In this document: positions 48,649 through 61,079 of the stretch, piece after piece
Numbering within the stretch: the stretch's first letter is position 1
Layout: every line of letters starts with the position of its first letter
Source: Marsupella aquatica
Lineage: Eukaryota; Marchantiophyta
Length of the DNA: 64,000 bases
Direction of reading: 5' to 3'
NCBI GenBank assembly: GCA_973895155.1
Contig: OZ316891.1
Location: forward strand, 4,774,001-4,838,000
Notes under the pieces: generated by a model
The model's input: only the letters and a program-made list of their open reading frames with translations
The model's database searches: none
What the model was told of the DNA's origin: nothing
Translations under genes and position numbers: made by a program

Positions 48649-50695
48649 ATGCCATCTTGGGAGCCACCGTACCCTACACCACACTGGCGTCTCCGGAGGT
48701 TCTTTTCTACCCCTACAAATTGGGAGCCTCCACGACCAGTCCTTGTTCACGGGCATACATATGCACTGACGGATGAGGTAAGAGCCAAATTCCCATCATC
48801 GGGACTACATCTCATTCCAAGAGAAACACCAACGGCTCTCTTGGTACCAGAATTCACAGGCTACGAAGATCCCAGAGAGGCGGAAAAATGGATCACCGTG
48901 TTCTGCGAATGGACCATCATGTGCGGCATGTCTCAGTGCCTCTCCAAGGAGCTCCTCACCGAGTATATAAGGAGGGCTCTGCGCCACATACCTCACCACC
49001 ATCTCATGAAGAAAACTTTTGAATCATGGAAGGACCTTCTCCGAGACTTCTTTATAGATATGAATATCCGTGAATCTTGTAAGTATTTATTCTAGCTTCT
49101 CTCTCGGTCTCTCTCTATGTTCTGTCAAACTATGTCTTGGGTGACTCATGTGTACCATAGTTCCTAGATACAAGAGTATATAGCCTTGGCTTGTACTGTA
49201 GATGTTATCTTCTGCATCTTCGATTATCAATATCCTTTTTGATAACGTCCTCTTGCAGTCTGACCCACGATGTTGCATGGAGCCAATTGTTTCTTGATGA
49301 GATTCATTAATTGGCAGGAGAAGTATTCAAATGGTTACATTTAGGGCTGACTGATCTTGTGACTGTTCACTTGTAGTCTCAAGTTTTATGGCTTGGTACT
49401 GGTTGAAAAGAAAGGATGTTCCCATCATATGGTTCTCTCACACAGAGTTGAAGTTAGCAACAAACTACTTCGATTCCAATCTCATCGTAGGTGAGAGTGA
49501 TAAGTCCAGACTCATTAAAGGGTACATGCCCAACAGAAGCCCTGTAGTGGTGAAGAGGCTCAAGAAGGGTGTTGGTACGTCCATTCAAAAAGTACTCAAT
49601 GAAATCAATGTCCATAGATACCTCACCAAATTGTACCATGGAGACGTCTGTCGTCTGCTGGGCTACTCCACCTGTCCGGAGGATCCGCTCCTCGTCTACG
49701 AATACATGAACAATGGCAATCTGAGAGAGCACATGAACGAGAGATACGGAGACTATATCTGGCAAAACGCTCCTTGCAGGTTAGCGATACTGATTGACAT
49801 TGCAAGCGGCATTGGAGAGCTTCATTACAACAGCAAAATGCCAGTCTATCACCGTGACATCCAACCATCCAACATTCTCCTAGACAACAACTATCGTGCC
49901 AAAATATGTGATTTTGGCGACGCAGTGGTTGTTAAGAGTGAGGAAGACAGGCACAAACACCCAGTATGTGGCTCACTCGGGTACTTAGATCCAGTCTTCA
50001 GATCCACAGGGCGGTGTGATGATAAGACGGATGTGTATAGCCTTGGAGTGATTATGCTTGAACTCGCCACAAGTTTAAAAGCATGGGATCCATTTCGGCA
50101 AACAAAGTATGGAATGAATCCTTTTCTCGTTGGGTTGATGATAGAACGGATGAAAGATGGGACTGCAGAAGAGTACTTGAGGCCAGGCAGGCCATACTAC
50201 ATTGGAACGCCATACAACATGGAAGGGACTGCCATAGTGATAGAATTAGTTCGTGTGGCACTGTGGTGCTGTTGCCCAGTTCTACGACTGCGACCTCGTG
50301 CTGATCAAGTGGTGTCCGTGTTCCTTCAGATTCAATCCCGATGGGTCACCCCGGGACTGAGGGCCATTCAGCAGATCACAGAGGGAGGCATCATGCCCAC
50401 CCTCTGTGGTCCTCTGGAAGCCATGCCTCTCGGTGACAAGAGACCTCCTGAGAAGGAGAGGCCTGTCTTCTTTATGAAGCTTCCCGAGTCAGCCGTAAAA
50501 ATTGACCTCCCCCCTCAACCGAAAGCTCAGTCAAATTCACAAGCTCCTCAACCAAACAATCAACAACTCCCTGCTGGTAACAATCAATCTAAACCCCAAG
50601 CACCTGGAAAGAACAATCAACCAAAATCAACGCCACAAAATCAAACAAAAATGCCTGAAGGCAAACAATCCGGGAAGGAACAGCCAAAAAAGTAA
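48649..50695 (+). CDS. Receptor-like kinase domain fused to a gag-like N-terminal domain
   Basis: Two exons, 48649-49078 and 49377-50695 (donor GTAAGT, acceptor TTGTAG), join in phase to give 582 aa; the ATG has a favourable CACC context. Residues about 65-140 read PEFTGYEDPREAEKWITVF and end with SWKDLLRDFF, the layout of a retrotransposon gag domain. A kinase domain follows: Lys203 (VVVKRLKKG), catalytic HRD at 302-304 and DFG at 322-324, with GSLGYLDPVF and DVYSLGVIMLEL after it. Its sequence is of the plant receptor-like kinase type, but no signal peptide or membrane helix is seen, so it should be cytosolic. Departures from canonical residues: the Gly-rich loop reads VGESDKSRLIKG, the catalytic-loop Lys is Gln (HRDIQPSN), and the APE-type Glu is Val. 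The last 65 residues are a Gln/Asn/Pro/Lys-rich disordered tail. The kinase call is firm; the gag call is by pattern only. Confidence 0.82.
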
Positions 50696-52000
50696 TTGCC
50701 AACTACATACGCCAAAAATGAACCAAAAATTCAAGAAGGAAATAAAGCCGCCAAAGAGTGACCAATCCAACAGGCTAACATCCAGACCTCCTGGATATCA
50801 ATCAGTATTTGAATAAATCCTCAAGATCCCTCATTTTGTATCATTGTAACTTTGGCGTCATTCAAAGCAGATGATCATTGTAGATGTCATGGTTTGATCA
50901 TTACATATCTTTCCTTCTGATCAGAAAGTCTTTGCCATTGGCCAATCCTTTGATCATAAAGGCCTTCTCTTGGTGTGAACATGCCTTCTTAGGCTTCCAG
51001 TGGAAATTGAAACCTGCATGGATGGCACGAAAAGATCTTTTCCATATATTAGATACGGAATTATCACTTTAGCCATCATTCCTTTCCTTTGCCTGGCATG
51101 CTGATGCCAAATCCCTTCAACTGCTTATCCAAGGGAGTAAGTTAGCCACGATCAGGAAGAGCATACCACTGAGTTGCTGTTGTTCGCGATGGTACACTGT
51201 GTAGGGAAGGATCCACAAGATGATGGTAAATAAAGGTCATTCATGATTTTGATGTAGAAGGGAAGCCCAAAGGATTTGCATCCCCATTTGCACTAATACT
51301 TGTGAACTTGAAAGAGCTTAAGCTGGTCTCCCCAAAGTGCAGTGCTGGTTGCGCGGCTGCAATATTTCTATGACACAACTTTTGCAGCAGTAGAGCCTGA
51401 GAGTAAACATGATTTGAATTAATATGTCCATTCATGTGTGCCTCACAAAGTGATTTATTGATGTGACGAAAGTGCTGAATATGCACTTTTGCTGCTGAGT
51501 TTGGTAATGACTTGGCCTGGATTTAGATCCAGACTTTCCCAGATTAACATATTTGCTTCTGGCACCTGCACTCCTTATTCTCAGATTGTTATTTTTTTTG
51601 GGGGGGGGAGCTTTTTCTAGTTGGATGTTTTGGGCATTTTGTTTAAGCAAAAATAGTACTGCAAGCTCTTTCACTCCTTATTTGAGTGGAGTATTTTGTT
51701 GTTCTTTAGGCATTTTGTCATTTTCTTAGAAAAGAATAGAATCTAATCGAAATGGATAGGATGTAGGTGACCACTTCCTACACATTTTAAATAAAGAATG
51801 AGTACGTTTTGTAAAATTTGCCAAGAAGTTACTTAACCCAGAAAACTACCCATAAAACAGCAGGTGAGTGTTTCCTATTCTCCTCCACTTTTAAGCTTGT
51901 CCTGTTCTGAGCTCTGAGCTTCATTTGGGAAAGGCCATCTGGGACGCATAACACAGTTTCACCCTGGTTCTGAGCATGCTCCCACCATTTGATGTCATAT
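50696..52000. other. 3' flank of the kinase gene
   Basis: No gene is recognised. A T9G8-type homopolymer run lies at about 51590-51608. Confidence 0.45.
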
Positions 52001-52007
52001 CAAACAG

Positions 52008-52255
52008 GAACTCACCTTGAACTTGAATCTAAATGTTAACACACCCTCAACTGGAAAGTAACTTGCCCAGACCTTGAATCAAAATGTTCAAGAGTAACTT
52101 GCCCTGACTTTGAATCCAAATGCTCAGAGAGTAACTCCGCTGAACTGGAATGTTCAAACAGTAACTCACTTTGTGAGTGAATCCAAATATTGTTTGGCTG
52201 CTCCTGTTGAAACAGTAACTCGCCCGGTGATTTGAATCCAAATGGTGGTTGGTCA
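52008..52255 (+). repeat. Degenerate tandem repeat, about 35-50 bp
   Basis: AGTAACTYGCCC, TTGAATCYAAATG and GTTCAA(A/G)AGTAACT recur five or six times with drifting spacing. Confidence 0.7.
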
Positions 52256-52863
52256 TCTTGTTCGAGATCTCACTTCAGCCTCTTTAGGACTAACTCTACT
52301 GACTAAACAAACTAAGTGCTAAATATTGGACATGGAAATTCATTGATGAAGCAACAAAAAACATTCGAGTTACTGGATGCACATCCTGGCACCATATACT
52401 TTTCGAGAACATTGTACATTTTACTCAAAATTGCCTACTGTACATCCCTTTAGTGTATTGTGTCAGCCTTCTGTTGAAGTTAGTCCTGGAAAGTTGAGAA
52501 CAAACTACAGTAAATACAGTATGTGTTTCATATATGACGCCTTGGTAATTTTTTAGGTCGAGCACGATCTTCGCGCTTCACATCCCCAGGCAATAGGGAC
52601 AGGGATTTGAGTAGAGACCTGAACGAGCGTAAAATTATGTATTCATGTCCTTGTCGAGAGAGAATAAAAAAACGTTTTAAATTACACCCATAATGAACTG
52701 TTATCTGTAGTTAGTAAGTCTTGTAGTCTATTGTTGTTGGAAGCAGACTGACGAGGAGCTGAACATGCTTTACACTGATGAAATTTATGTGGACTGAATG
52801 AAGCCTGTTGCTACCTCATGCCTAAAGATGGAGCTCGAGATGAACGAGGTAGAGGAAATCATT

Positions 52864-52930
52864 GAGATGCTCTGTGTGATTCAGTTGGAAACCATGAGAT
52901 GCTGCGTGTGATTCAGTTGGGAACCATGTC
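52864..52930 (+). repeat. Tandem duplication, about 31 bp x 2
   Basis: GAGATGCT(C/G)(T/C)GTGTGATT, then CAGTTGG(A/G)AACCAT, occurs twice. Confidence 0.9.
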
Positions 52931-52999
52931 GCTTCTAAGACAACCAAGGAGGAACCAGACAAAACATCATTGAAGATCCAGGAGGGGAATAGACCTCGA

Positions 53000-54770
53000 A
53001 GGAAGGCAAACCGTGATAAGGAAATCATGCGCATGAGTTTTCACAATTTGGAGGCATGATGAAAAACAATCTATAAAATGTCAGCATGACACGAGCGACC
53101 CACAGCACAATACGGTATAGAGTACCATCATTATAGCACCTCAATTGTCTATACCGTAGACAACATGGTGAAGAATAAGTTTGCCCCACTGATTTCATTC
53201 TTCAATTGAGGTTGAGACTTTCATAAGTTATGGGAGGAGTTGCACATGTGGATCAGAGCTATTTGGACAGCATGCCAATTTCCATTGTCTATTCGCTATG
53301 AAAACTTGGGTCTCCTTTCGCTGATTCAATCCTTGGTTATTACAGCAGCAAAAATGGAGCCTCATTGGTAGCAACACAACATTAAACGTTGGGTACTGCT
53401 TTGCTCGTTGAGAGTGTGGCTATGATCTAAGCAGGGTTTGAATTTGTCTTCTGAATGGAGGTCAATCTCTTGAGAGCCAAGGTTCCAACCTTTTGTTTGG
53501 GTTCTGCAGTGGATAGACTCCACAAACCATTGAGCCCCTGTACCAGCCAGTCTTGGGGCAGCTGGTGTCCAGATTGATTTGGGCCCCATATATAACCTAT
53601 ACTAACGTCAGAAATACTGGGTAGCGTGCAGCCAGGCATGGGGCTAATCAATGCTAATCACATTGATTAATTAGCATAGATCTTGAGGTTAGTCCTCAAT
53701 TTGAGATGTGGGCCTGACCGCAGAACCTAGACCATATTACAATGCCACCAAACCCCAAACTCTGAGGGATTGCGAGGGAAGACATTCAGCATGGAGGTCG
53801 GGCTTTGGGTAGAGGTGGTCAAGCCTAATTTTTCTTTCTTCTCTAAGTACTTGACTGCATGCATTGTCACTCTGTAATTGTGCACATATCCAAAAGTGCA
53901 TACACTTAACTCCCTGTGCCCATTAGGTAGTGTATATTGCTGATGAGTGCAAGCCGGGTGGGTAGTGCATATTGTGGAGAAGAGCAAGCTTGGGCTGTTT
54001 TCCAAGAGCGTAGAGTGAGACATGGGCAACTGTGCATGGTATTATTCTACACTAGCATATTGTTGAGAACTCTAAAATTACAATCAAAATCACTCATTAA
54101 ATATGTCATTAGACAACTTTCAAAGGACCAAGTGGTTTTCTAAACTGAAGGTCCTCTGAAAACAGCAACATTTTAGCACAGTATGTGGAGATGTACAATT
54201 ATAGATGGCAAAATTTCATACCCTATTAAGGTTAAAGTAGTTTTGTCACAAGCAAAATCTGTAAATTTGGGGGCATAAAATTCTTATGAGATTTGTATTG
54301 AGGTAACCCCTAATGAATTAGGGCCTGGGCCATTAAACAAATTATGGTCTTGGTAGTATGTCATGCACTACACCAATCCATACCATGATTTAGGGTTTAG
54401 GGTTTGAACCCCGTTATTGTCGTTAAATAAATGAATTCCACACCCTATATTAACAGATTTTGATGTGTAATTACCTATAGGGGTATGTCAGGGGTACGTC
54501 AGTTAGCATTATGCCACGTATGGTGCTGTTTTGACACCCCTGGAAACCAGCCATAAGCCGTACCAATTTTCGCTGGCTGGAATATTATGATCAGGTAGAG
54601 TTTACGTTAATGCGTGCTTGTCGATTCAGTTTCTTTTGTCATTATCCCTGGTGGCTTCTGTCGATTCAGCTGCTTCCAAAGTATCCGCTCATTGGTGTCA
54701 ATTCACAGTGAAGTTCAATGAAATTAACGAAGCCTGAGGTGTGGAGCGCATCATTGCATTGCCGGCGAGT
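53000..54770. other. Spacer with a short inverted repeat and a telomere-like word
   Basis: TACGGTATAG at 53111-53120 pairs perfectly with CTATACCGTA at 53149-53158. At 54389-54405, two and a half TTTAGGG units occur, too few to be a telomeric tract. No gene is recognised. Confidence 0.45.
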
Positions 54771-55220
54771 TTAATATACACATTTATGAACTGAGGGGTG
54801 CAGTAATCTTGAGCGAAGTGGCGCTTTAGCTTCTACTGTAGTTATTATATCATAACGTGAAGCATCCTGTGAAATAATCTCAATTCTTGTGAGCGCATCG
54901 CATCTGGGTGTTACGGCTGCCTGGGAAGTAATATCGCAATCAGTCCCACATCCCAAGGCGAATCTCAGCAGCGTACTGTAACGATATGAGCTTTGATGTG
55001 AACTGACTCCTCCCGAGTCCGCCCGAGTCCCCAGACTGCAGCACAGGGACAAGCCGTACTTAGCTCATCTAATACTACAGTATAATTTATTCCCAGATGA
55101 GTTCGTCTGATTTTATGTTCGCCCTCCAAGTGAATATTATCGTGGGGTGCCCGGGAATCTCAACAGACTCTAGAAGTGTGTGAGAGTAACCTCAAATTTC
55201 GGGGAGGATTTGCCGTTCTC

Positions 55221-55321
55221 GTAATTGCAAATCAAAAGGCGGCAGCATGTGATGCCCTGTGTGTCGTGGCAGCATGCGGTGAACTGTGTTACGTGGTATG
55301 TGCAATTTGATTTGCAATTAC
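55221..55321. repeat. Perfect 16-bp inverted repeat, 69-bp spacer
   Basis: GTAATTGCAAATCAAA (55221-55236) pairs with TTTGATTTGCAATTAC (55306-55321). Pairing extends outward through CTCG/CGAG with one bulge. Inside, GGCAGCATG occurs twice. It could be a small foldback element or a hairpin RNA. Confidence 0.75.
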
Positions 55322-55329
55322 CGAGACAG

Positions 55330-56540
55330 GAGGATTTGACCGTTAATCTTATTAGCCTTCTCTTGTCACTCATCCTTGCTCCGGATGTCTTCGAGGATAA
55401 TATGGCGTAGAGTCGTGCGTGTCATGCAGTATCCTTTCCATTCAATTTACGTTAGTTGCCGTCGTTGCAACTGTTGAGACCCATCTCTTGGGCCTTGAAG
55501 AGCGTCAGCAATGACGGCTCTGCCCATTTCTCTCTCCTTCGACCTTGAAGACCTTCAATTAGAATTCCGAAATGATCTCCTCTACTCGGTCAAAAGAGGC
55601 GGCCCCTTCGTCTAGCCTATGGATTTAAGGTGCTTCACATACATTTCTTGTTTTAGAGCAAAGAAATTAACTTGTCTCCACCGCTCCGCTCATGTATTAG
55701 TGTGGCAAGAAGTTTTAACGAAGACAATGTAAATCGTGCAAGTGTGTTCAGTACACCAGTTTCCAATCGAGATTCATCTCTGCACCAGTAAATTTGAGGC
55801 ATATGTTTTCTCTCACGTGAAAAAGCGGCAAAAAAGTAGAATGAGAGACTTGACAATTTTCCTGTCGCGAATGAAGGGCTGGTTTTCATTTGAGAGCGCA
55901 CAGGTATCGCACACGCAGACATAATCAGAGTAACCCATTTAGCTCGTAACAGAGGCAGATAGAGAGGTACAGTCATCGGAGACATTGTCTTCCAATTTCA
56001 GATAAATGTTTACTTGACTGCAAGTTTCTCACGGAACCAATTGTTTTTAAGTGCTAGTTCCCATCCAATTTTACTCCGTGTTTAGGGAATAACAGTATCC
56101 TCGCCTGGATTGCTAGTGTTAATTAGGACGCAAAGATTCAACGAAGTATTTCAAGTCAACTCGAAGAGCAAAATCAAAGTAACTCTGAAAGATATCAGAA
56201 AGGGAGCTAATTTCAGAGATACGCTTTACTGCTTTTCCAAGAAAAGCCCTCACAAAAAAATTACACCTTCACCACTGTGTGCACTACTGTAGCGTTTTCA
56301 TTGAGCACGCGTACAATTCTAAATTGTTCTAGCAAGTATGTACATGGAGGGAGGTAGCGATCTTTACAACCTCTCTGATACCCTAAGAAGTATTCACCGT
56401 ATTCACAAAATGGTGTAGCAATGCACTTCATTGACGCTTCCGATTTCCAATCTAATTCTCGGTGAAGCGTAAATTTATGCTTTCCGATCTTCACTTTCTA
56501 CTAAGCTATTTCGAGCTAAACTATATCTGCTGCAATGGAG
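55330..56540. other. Spacer, nothing recognised
   Basis: A 110-codon minus-strand frame (55985-55653) has no recognisable features. This may include the 3' untranslated region of the HMA gene that ends at 56550. Confidence 0.4.
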
Positions 56541-56549
56541 CCAGTCAGT

Positions 56550-57672
56550 TTACCGATATCGGTAAGCGTCATATGATCTGTAGTGGTGATCGCTGTAACT
56601 GGGGTAGTCATACGAGCTCGGATAGCTATAGCTGTGTTCGTAAGATGGACTCCGGCTATAGTAGTCGTAGTCGTAGGAACTCGACGAGGGACGATAATAG
56701 TCGTAAGCTCCAGTGCTATAGCTTGCATAATCGTGGGAGCTGTCCCAAAATTGGGCGCTCTTCTTCGCTTTTCGGACCTTGCGAAGTACTTTTTCGGGAT
56801 TGACATATCCCCTCACAATCACCCTCTGTCTCGGCATGTCAACTTCGACCGAATCAACGTCTGCACTCCACAAACAAAACTGTCAGACATCTTGAGTTAT
56901 CCTTCAACTGGTCACTGAACTCATTCGAGTATGCTAAAAATGAATGTCCTGGGACGCCATGCATTGCATGCCGTGGAGAAAAATCATGCGCGATGATCAA
57001 AAGCAACTGCGAAAGGATCATTGCTCACCGTCAACATGCTTGAGCGATTTTCTCACTTTCTGTACACACTTCTCGCAGCACATGGATACGTGCAATACAA
57101 CCGCACTCTGCAAGTCACAATGAAATAGTGTCAGCTGGAGCTTCCGAGTACCATGCGAAGTTTAACAAACATTCATGAACTATGTTGGCGAAAACCGTCA
57201 AGATAAAATGTTGTCAGAGCTTATCTTACCTGGTGAGACCTGCCGAGGGAACCGTCGTAGAATTGGGAATTGTAGACCGACCGGCTGTAACCGAGGTCGG
57301 ATTCCCTGTACACACTAACGGGCTCCTCGTAGGGAAGCTGCAAGAAGCAACAACGGGAGATGTTAATCCATAATCCTGCGTTTCCAGGAAACTGAACATC
57401 CAAACACAATAGCAGCATTCTCAAACAGACTACCGCTTTTGGGCCACAGAAAGTGCGTCTGGTAAGTCGGGAATTTCAAATGCAGCAACAGACTTCAATC
57501 AACACGATACAAATTCTACTGCCTCTCCGAAGTAGTAAGTTAGTGCACTCAGGCCTCCATTTAGCTCAAACGCCTTCTTTACTCCTCTACTGGCCATGGA
57601 CATCAATGAGCAAACTAAATGAACACAATACAGTTGGCGAGCTGGAAATTGACATACCTCCAAGTAAGACAT
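56550..57672 (-). CDS. HMA-domain (heavy-metal-associated) plant protein with Tyr-rich tail
   Basis: Four minus-strand exons, 57672-57658, 57337-57230, 57107-57029 and 56860-56550, join in phase (170 aa; introns GT-AG). The first exon encodes only MSYLE. The HMA fold runs from about residue 42 (SAVVLHVSMCCEKCVQKVRK), with CxxC at C52/C55. It continues after the third intron as VDSVEVDMPRQRVIV and GYVNPEKVLRKVRKAKKSAQFW, a complete beta-alpha-beta-beta-alpha-beta pattern. The last 60 or so residues are almost only Tyr, Ser, Asp, Pro and His (for example YDYDYYSRSPSYEHSYSY) and end AYRYR, so there is no CaaX isoprenylation box. The family binds soft metal ions; the His/Tyr tail may add ligands or mediate assembly (inference). 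The intron inside the HMA fold is shared in place and phase with the HMA gene at 28 kb. Confidence 0.9.
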
Positions 57673-57951
57673 GTTGTGTTCTTTGTAGTCTTCTCAATAC
57701 CAGGTGTCCCGGTACTCTAGACAAGTTCACAGAGCAGACTCAATGCGAAGAACGCGTTTGAAATCCGCCAATGTATCGAACACAGCTCAGATCGGCTGCT
57801 CAAGTAGTAATCAGCAACCTCGATGGCCTGGGTGCGCTGGGGAGCATGAGATGGAGAAGAACTGGCTTGAGTGGCAAACAGGTAGAGAAAGGCGAATGGA
57901 TAGGCGTGCAGTGAAGTCGTGAAAAGTGATGTCTGGGAAGGTGCAGAGGCC

Positions 57952-57962
57952 TCTATATATAA
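57952..57962 (-). promoter_or_regulatory. TATA-box candidate for the HMA gene
   Basis: On the minus strand, ATTATATATAGAG lies about 285 bp upstream of the ATG at 57672, leaving room for a leader of about 250 nt. No other TATA-like word is as good between here and the start codon. Confidence 0.5.
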
Positions 57963-57964
57963 TT

Positions 57965-58825
57965 GCAGATGGGAGACGAAAGTCCGCTGAATTGATCTTC
58001 CTCAGGGCCCACGAGAAAAGGGACCCTGGAATGCAATCTATGGCTGGTATCGATCCGAGCAATTGACCAGCAGACGGAAAAGGTTACTGGATCCCACCCT
58101 ATCTCCACTACCCAATGGAACGAGGACGTCTACCCGTTGTCTACGCGGCAGTCTAATTTTAAACTCTTCCTGCTCTACTTTCCAAATATCTATTTAATAG
58201 GCAGAATAGTCCGGTAAACGCTCAACCCCCGGACGATGCGGGAAAAAGCATGGGGGAAGAAAAAAAAATTGCTTTGTGTTTGTGTTGATGAGACCTTTCA
58301 CTGGTTCCGCGACTTTTCTGAAGGCCTGGCTAATCCAGTCAAACACATAAGCCTTTCAACTGGTGGGGTCTAAAAATTCAATCAGATCTTGAAGGAAAAC
58401 GTCTTCAACGAAAGTCATCATCCCCCATCCCAAATGTGCTAGGTGCTAGTGTGCCTCCGCAGCGGCTAGCTCCCTAGAGGATGTTCCAATTCCACTTGCC
58501 GATCTAGTTTTGATCTTTGATGTGGATCATTAGCTTTTTGTCACATTTGCTACGAATGATGTGGACCTCGGTCCGGTTGGGTTAGTTTTAGTCCCTCTTT
58601 CTTGGTTTTTAGGGGTTCCTTATTGTTCATTTCTTACTTTTAGTTTCTCTTTTTCGATATTTTGAGGTTCCTTTTTGTTCACTTCTTTTAGGTTTGGTTT
58701 TGTCCACTTGGACCCTCTTTTGTTTGTTCTTGTGTACAGTGTTTGGTCCCTTTCTATAAAAAGTGTGTGTATATTATAAATGTGCTGGGATTTATGTAAG
58801 TTTTATTTAATTTAGGAATGCAAGT
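57965..58825. other. Spacer, possibly retroposon-derived
   Basis: T-rich DNA from 58560 to 58800 has repeated words (GGTTCCTTWTTGTTCAYTTCTT near 58613 and 58669). No gene is recognised. Confidence 0.35.
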
Positions 58826-59179
58826 TCACCAGAAAAAGTAATAGATTGAATAGAAGCACAAAATAGCCAAACAGACACTCTCCCCAAAATGATTGCCTTG
58901 GTGACAGCAGTTTACTTCTATCATTGAAGCCCCTTCGTCGAGTAAGTTTTTCTTACTTTCATGCAACTCCACTGAATTCAGCAAGTAAATTTTCTTGAAG
59001 TATGACAGTTTCCATTCCTTCAAGAGAATGTTACAAGTTGTCCGAATTGATTGGAGTTCTGATGCGAATTCATGAAAACGCCATACACAGTTCATGACCA
59101 TTTTATTTGAATCATATAAATAGCCAATTACAGGTATTCGTGCATGATGCCCTTCAAGTTTGAAATGGAATGAGATCAA
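58826..59179 (-). other. 117-codon open frame, unknown
   Basis: This frame has a normal amino-acid mix (for example GYLYDSNKMVMNCVWRFHEF) and no low complexity, which makes it more gene-like than its neighbours. There are no recognisable motif and no obvious splice partners. It could be an exon or a transposon remnant. Confidence 0.2.
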
Positions 59180-59199
59180 ATTAACGGCATTTTCTTTTG

Positions 59200-61075
59200 T
59201 GTCTCCAACGACTACACGCTGATTAACTGCAAGTCTCCAGCTGGATGACTGTATGTAGTGTTTTGCGGATAAAAATTCTTAGGCCCAGCTAAACCCACAC
59301 CTCTCTGATGCGTTGTACAATTTGTACCAACCCCTCTGATCTAGACTACGTGTGTATCTGTGCACAGTAAATGATGCGCGTAGTCAGAAGCTATGGGAGC
59401 CTTTCAAGCTGTAGGATTATGTCTTGTGTAATCTACGTGTTAAACAATATTATCGAACCGTAGCCAGCTGCACGGCAGTGAGTAAACGATCCATGGGAAC
59501 GTGGAAGCCTTGAAAGTGGTTACGTGTGGGAGATTGGGAATATGGGATGCATCAGCGTTTCCCACTTTCCCGCTCCCTTCCTCGTGCTGATGATATGGAT
59601 GATTATTACTTTACCATGTAAGAAGTCTACAAAGTTGTGGGAGTCCCACCAGAAGATCCAAATCCACGTACATCCAGAACTCGAGGACCCCAGAGTGCCT
59701 CCCGGGTTCTCCGCCACTTCTCAGCCTCTCAGGCCCGCTCTCAGGCTGTCCCTCATGAGCCTTTTTGCACCCCTTTTCCATCTCTACTCAATCAAGAGGG
59801 ACAGATCTAAAGCCCATGTAAAAAAGCTCTACTGTATCCGACAGTAGTAGAGGGTGGACCTACAGTTATTGGGTGGAGAAAGGCGTTCCATGGCCGTTGT
59901 GGGCTTTGTGGCCCTGTCTGGCACCGAGCCAGACCGAGAAACGGCCAGCCATGCCGTTTCACAATGCACTTTCGTTTTTTTCAGTAAGTTGCAAAAAAGA
60001 AACAATCATACAGCCAGTTGCCCAGACCGACAGACACAAGTACAGTCAAACCCAACAGGCTCCAGTAGATCCTTCACCCCTCGAATTTAGAGTCCCTGGG
60101 CCACAGCGGAGAGACACCCTGGAAAGAAAGTTTGCCAAATAAGTACAACACAACAACTCTCCCAGACCCTCAGCCAAAAGAAAGAATTCCTGGCACCTCT
60201 GTATCTCGTTAGCTGTGCATAGCATAGATGATCGACGGGAGATATGACGCGTTTTGTGTAAGATGGTTCCATCGGCCGTCAATTCTCGTCCCACTAAGGG
60301 TAGCGAGTAGCGGTGGCCTTAAATTTTGGCCCCCAAGTGGGCAGGCAGAATGATAGCTCGGAGATATTTGCCGTGCTGGTCTGTGCTGTGTCCCGAGGAG
60401 GAATGGCTGCGGAGCCAATCCCAAGTGGAGGCGTTGTAGCCGACATTCTGTCAACAGGGCTTTGTTAGCTAACGAATTATTGTGACCGCTGCATCAGTGC
60501 CTTTCCCGCGGCTACAGTCTGGACGATTGATTAATTTGTGAAACAAATTGGGACTGCAGCTTTGTTCCATTTCCGCGGCTACTGTTGGACCGGTGGGGTA
60601 CCGTAGCTCTCACAAATGTTGGAGAACACCATTGTATTTGGGCGGCTGAGAAATTCTGTACAGCTACAGTTGGGACACCGCTTGAGCTGGCTCCGGATGT
60701 TTTGTTTGCTAAGAGGGGAAAATTCTTCGAATCAATGATTAAACAGCAGTGAGCCAGCCCAGTGGACGCAACGTCCAATTCAATATGTTTGTTACTCAAT
60801 GGAAGTTGAAACATCAGAGCAGGTGTTCAGAAGTTGGCGTCTGGAGAGAATGTGCTGGATTCCTTAGTAGATCCTTAAACTGTTTCCACTCGGTGACTCG
60901 GTGGAGAAACGCGCCTTCGTGCTGGGTGCAACATTTCAACCAAAAAATGAAAGTGAAAAAGGACTTGGGTCCGCTGATGATCTACAGTTGTGGGAGCCGC
61001 CTTTGCATAATTGTCATGCAGAAGCTTCCGTCATTAGAGCAACATCATTCTAAGTTATCTGTTTCTTCGAATATA
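59200..61075. other. Spacer, nothing recognised
   Basis: CCGCGGCTAC occurs twice (about 60508 and 60572). No domain-bearing open frame is seen. Confidence 0.4.
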
Positions 61076-61079
61076 TATC

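Noticed and set aside
54389-54405. Telomeric repeat or telomere relic
   Set aside because: Only about two and a half TTTAGGG units; this is chance or a short telo-box.
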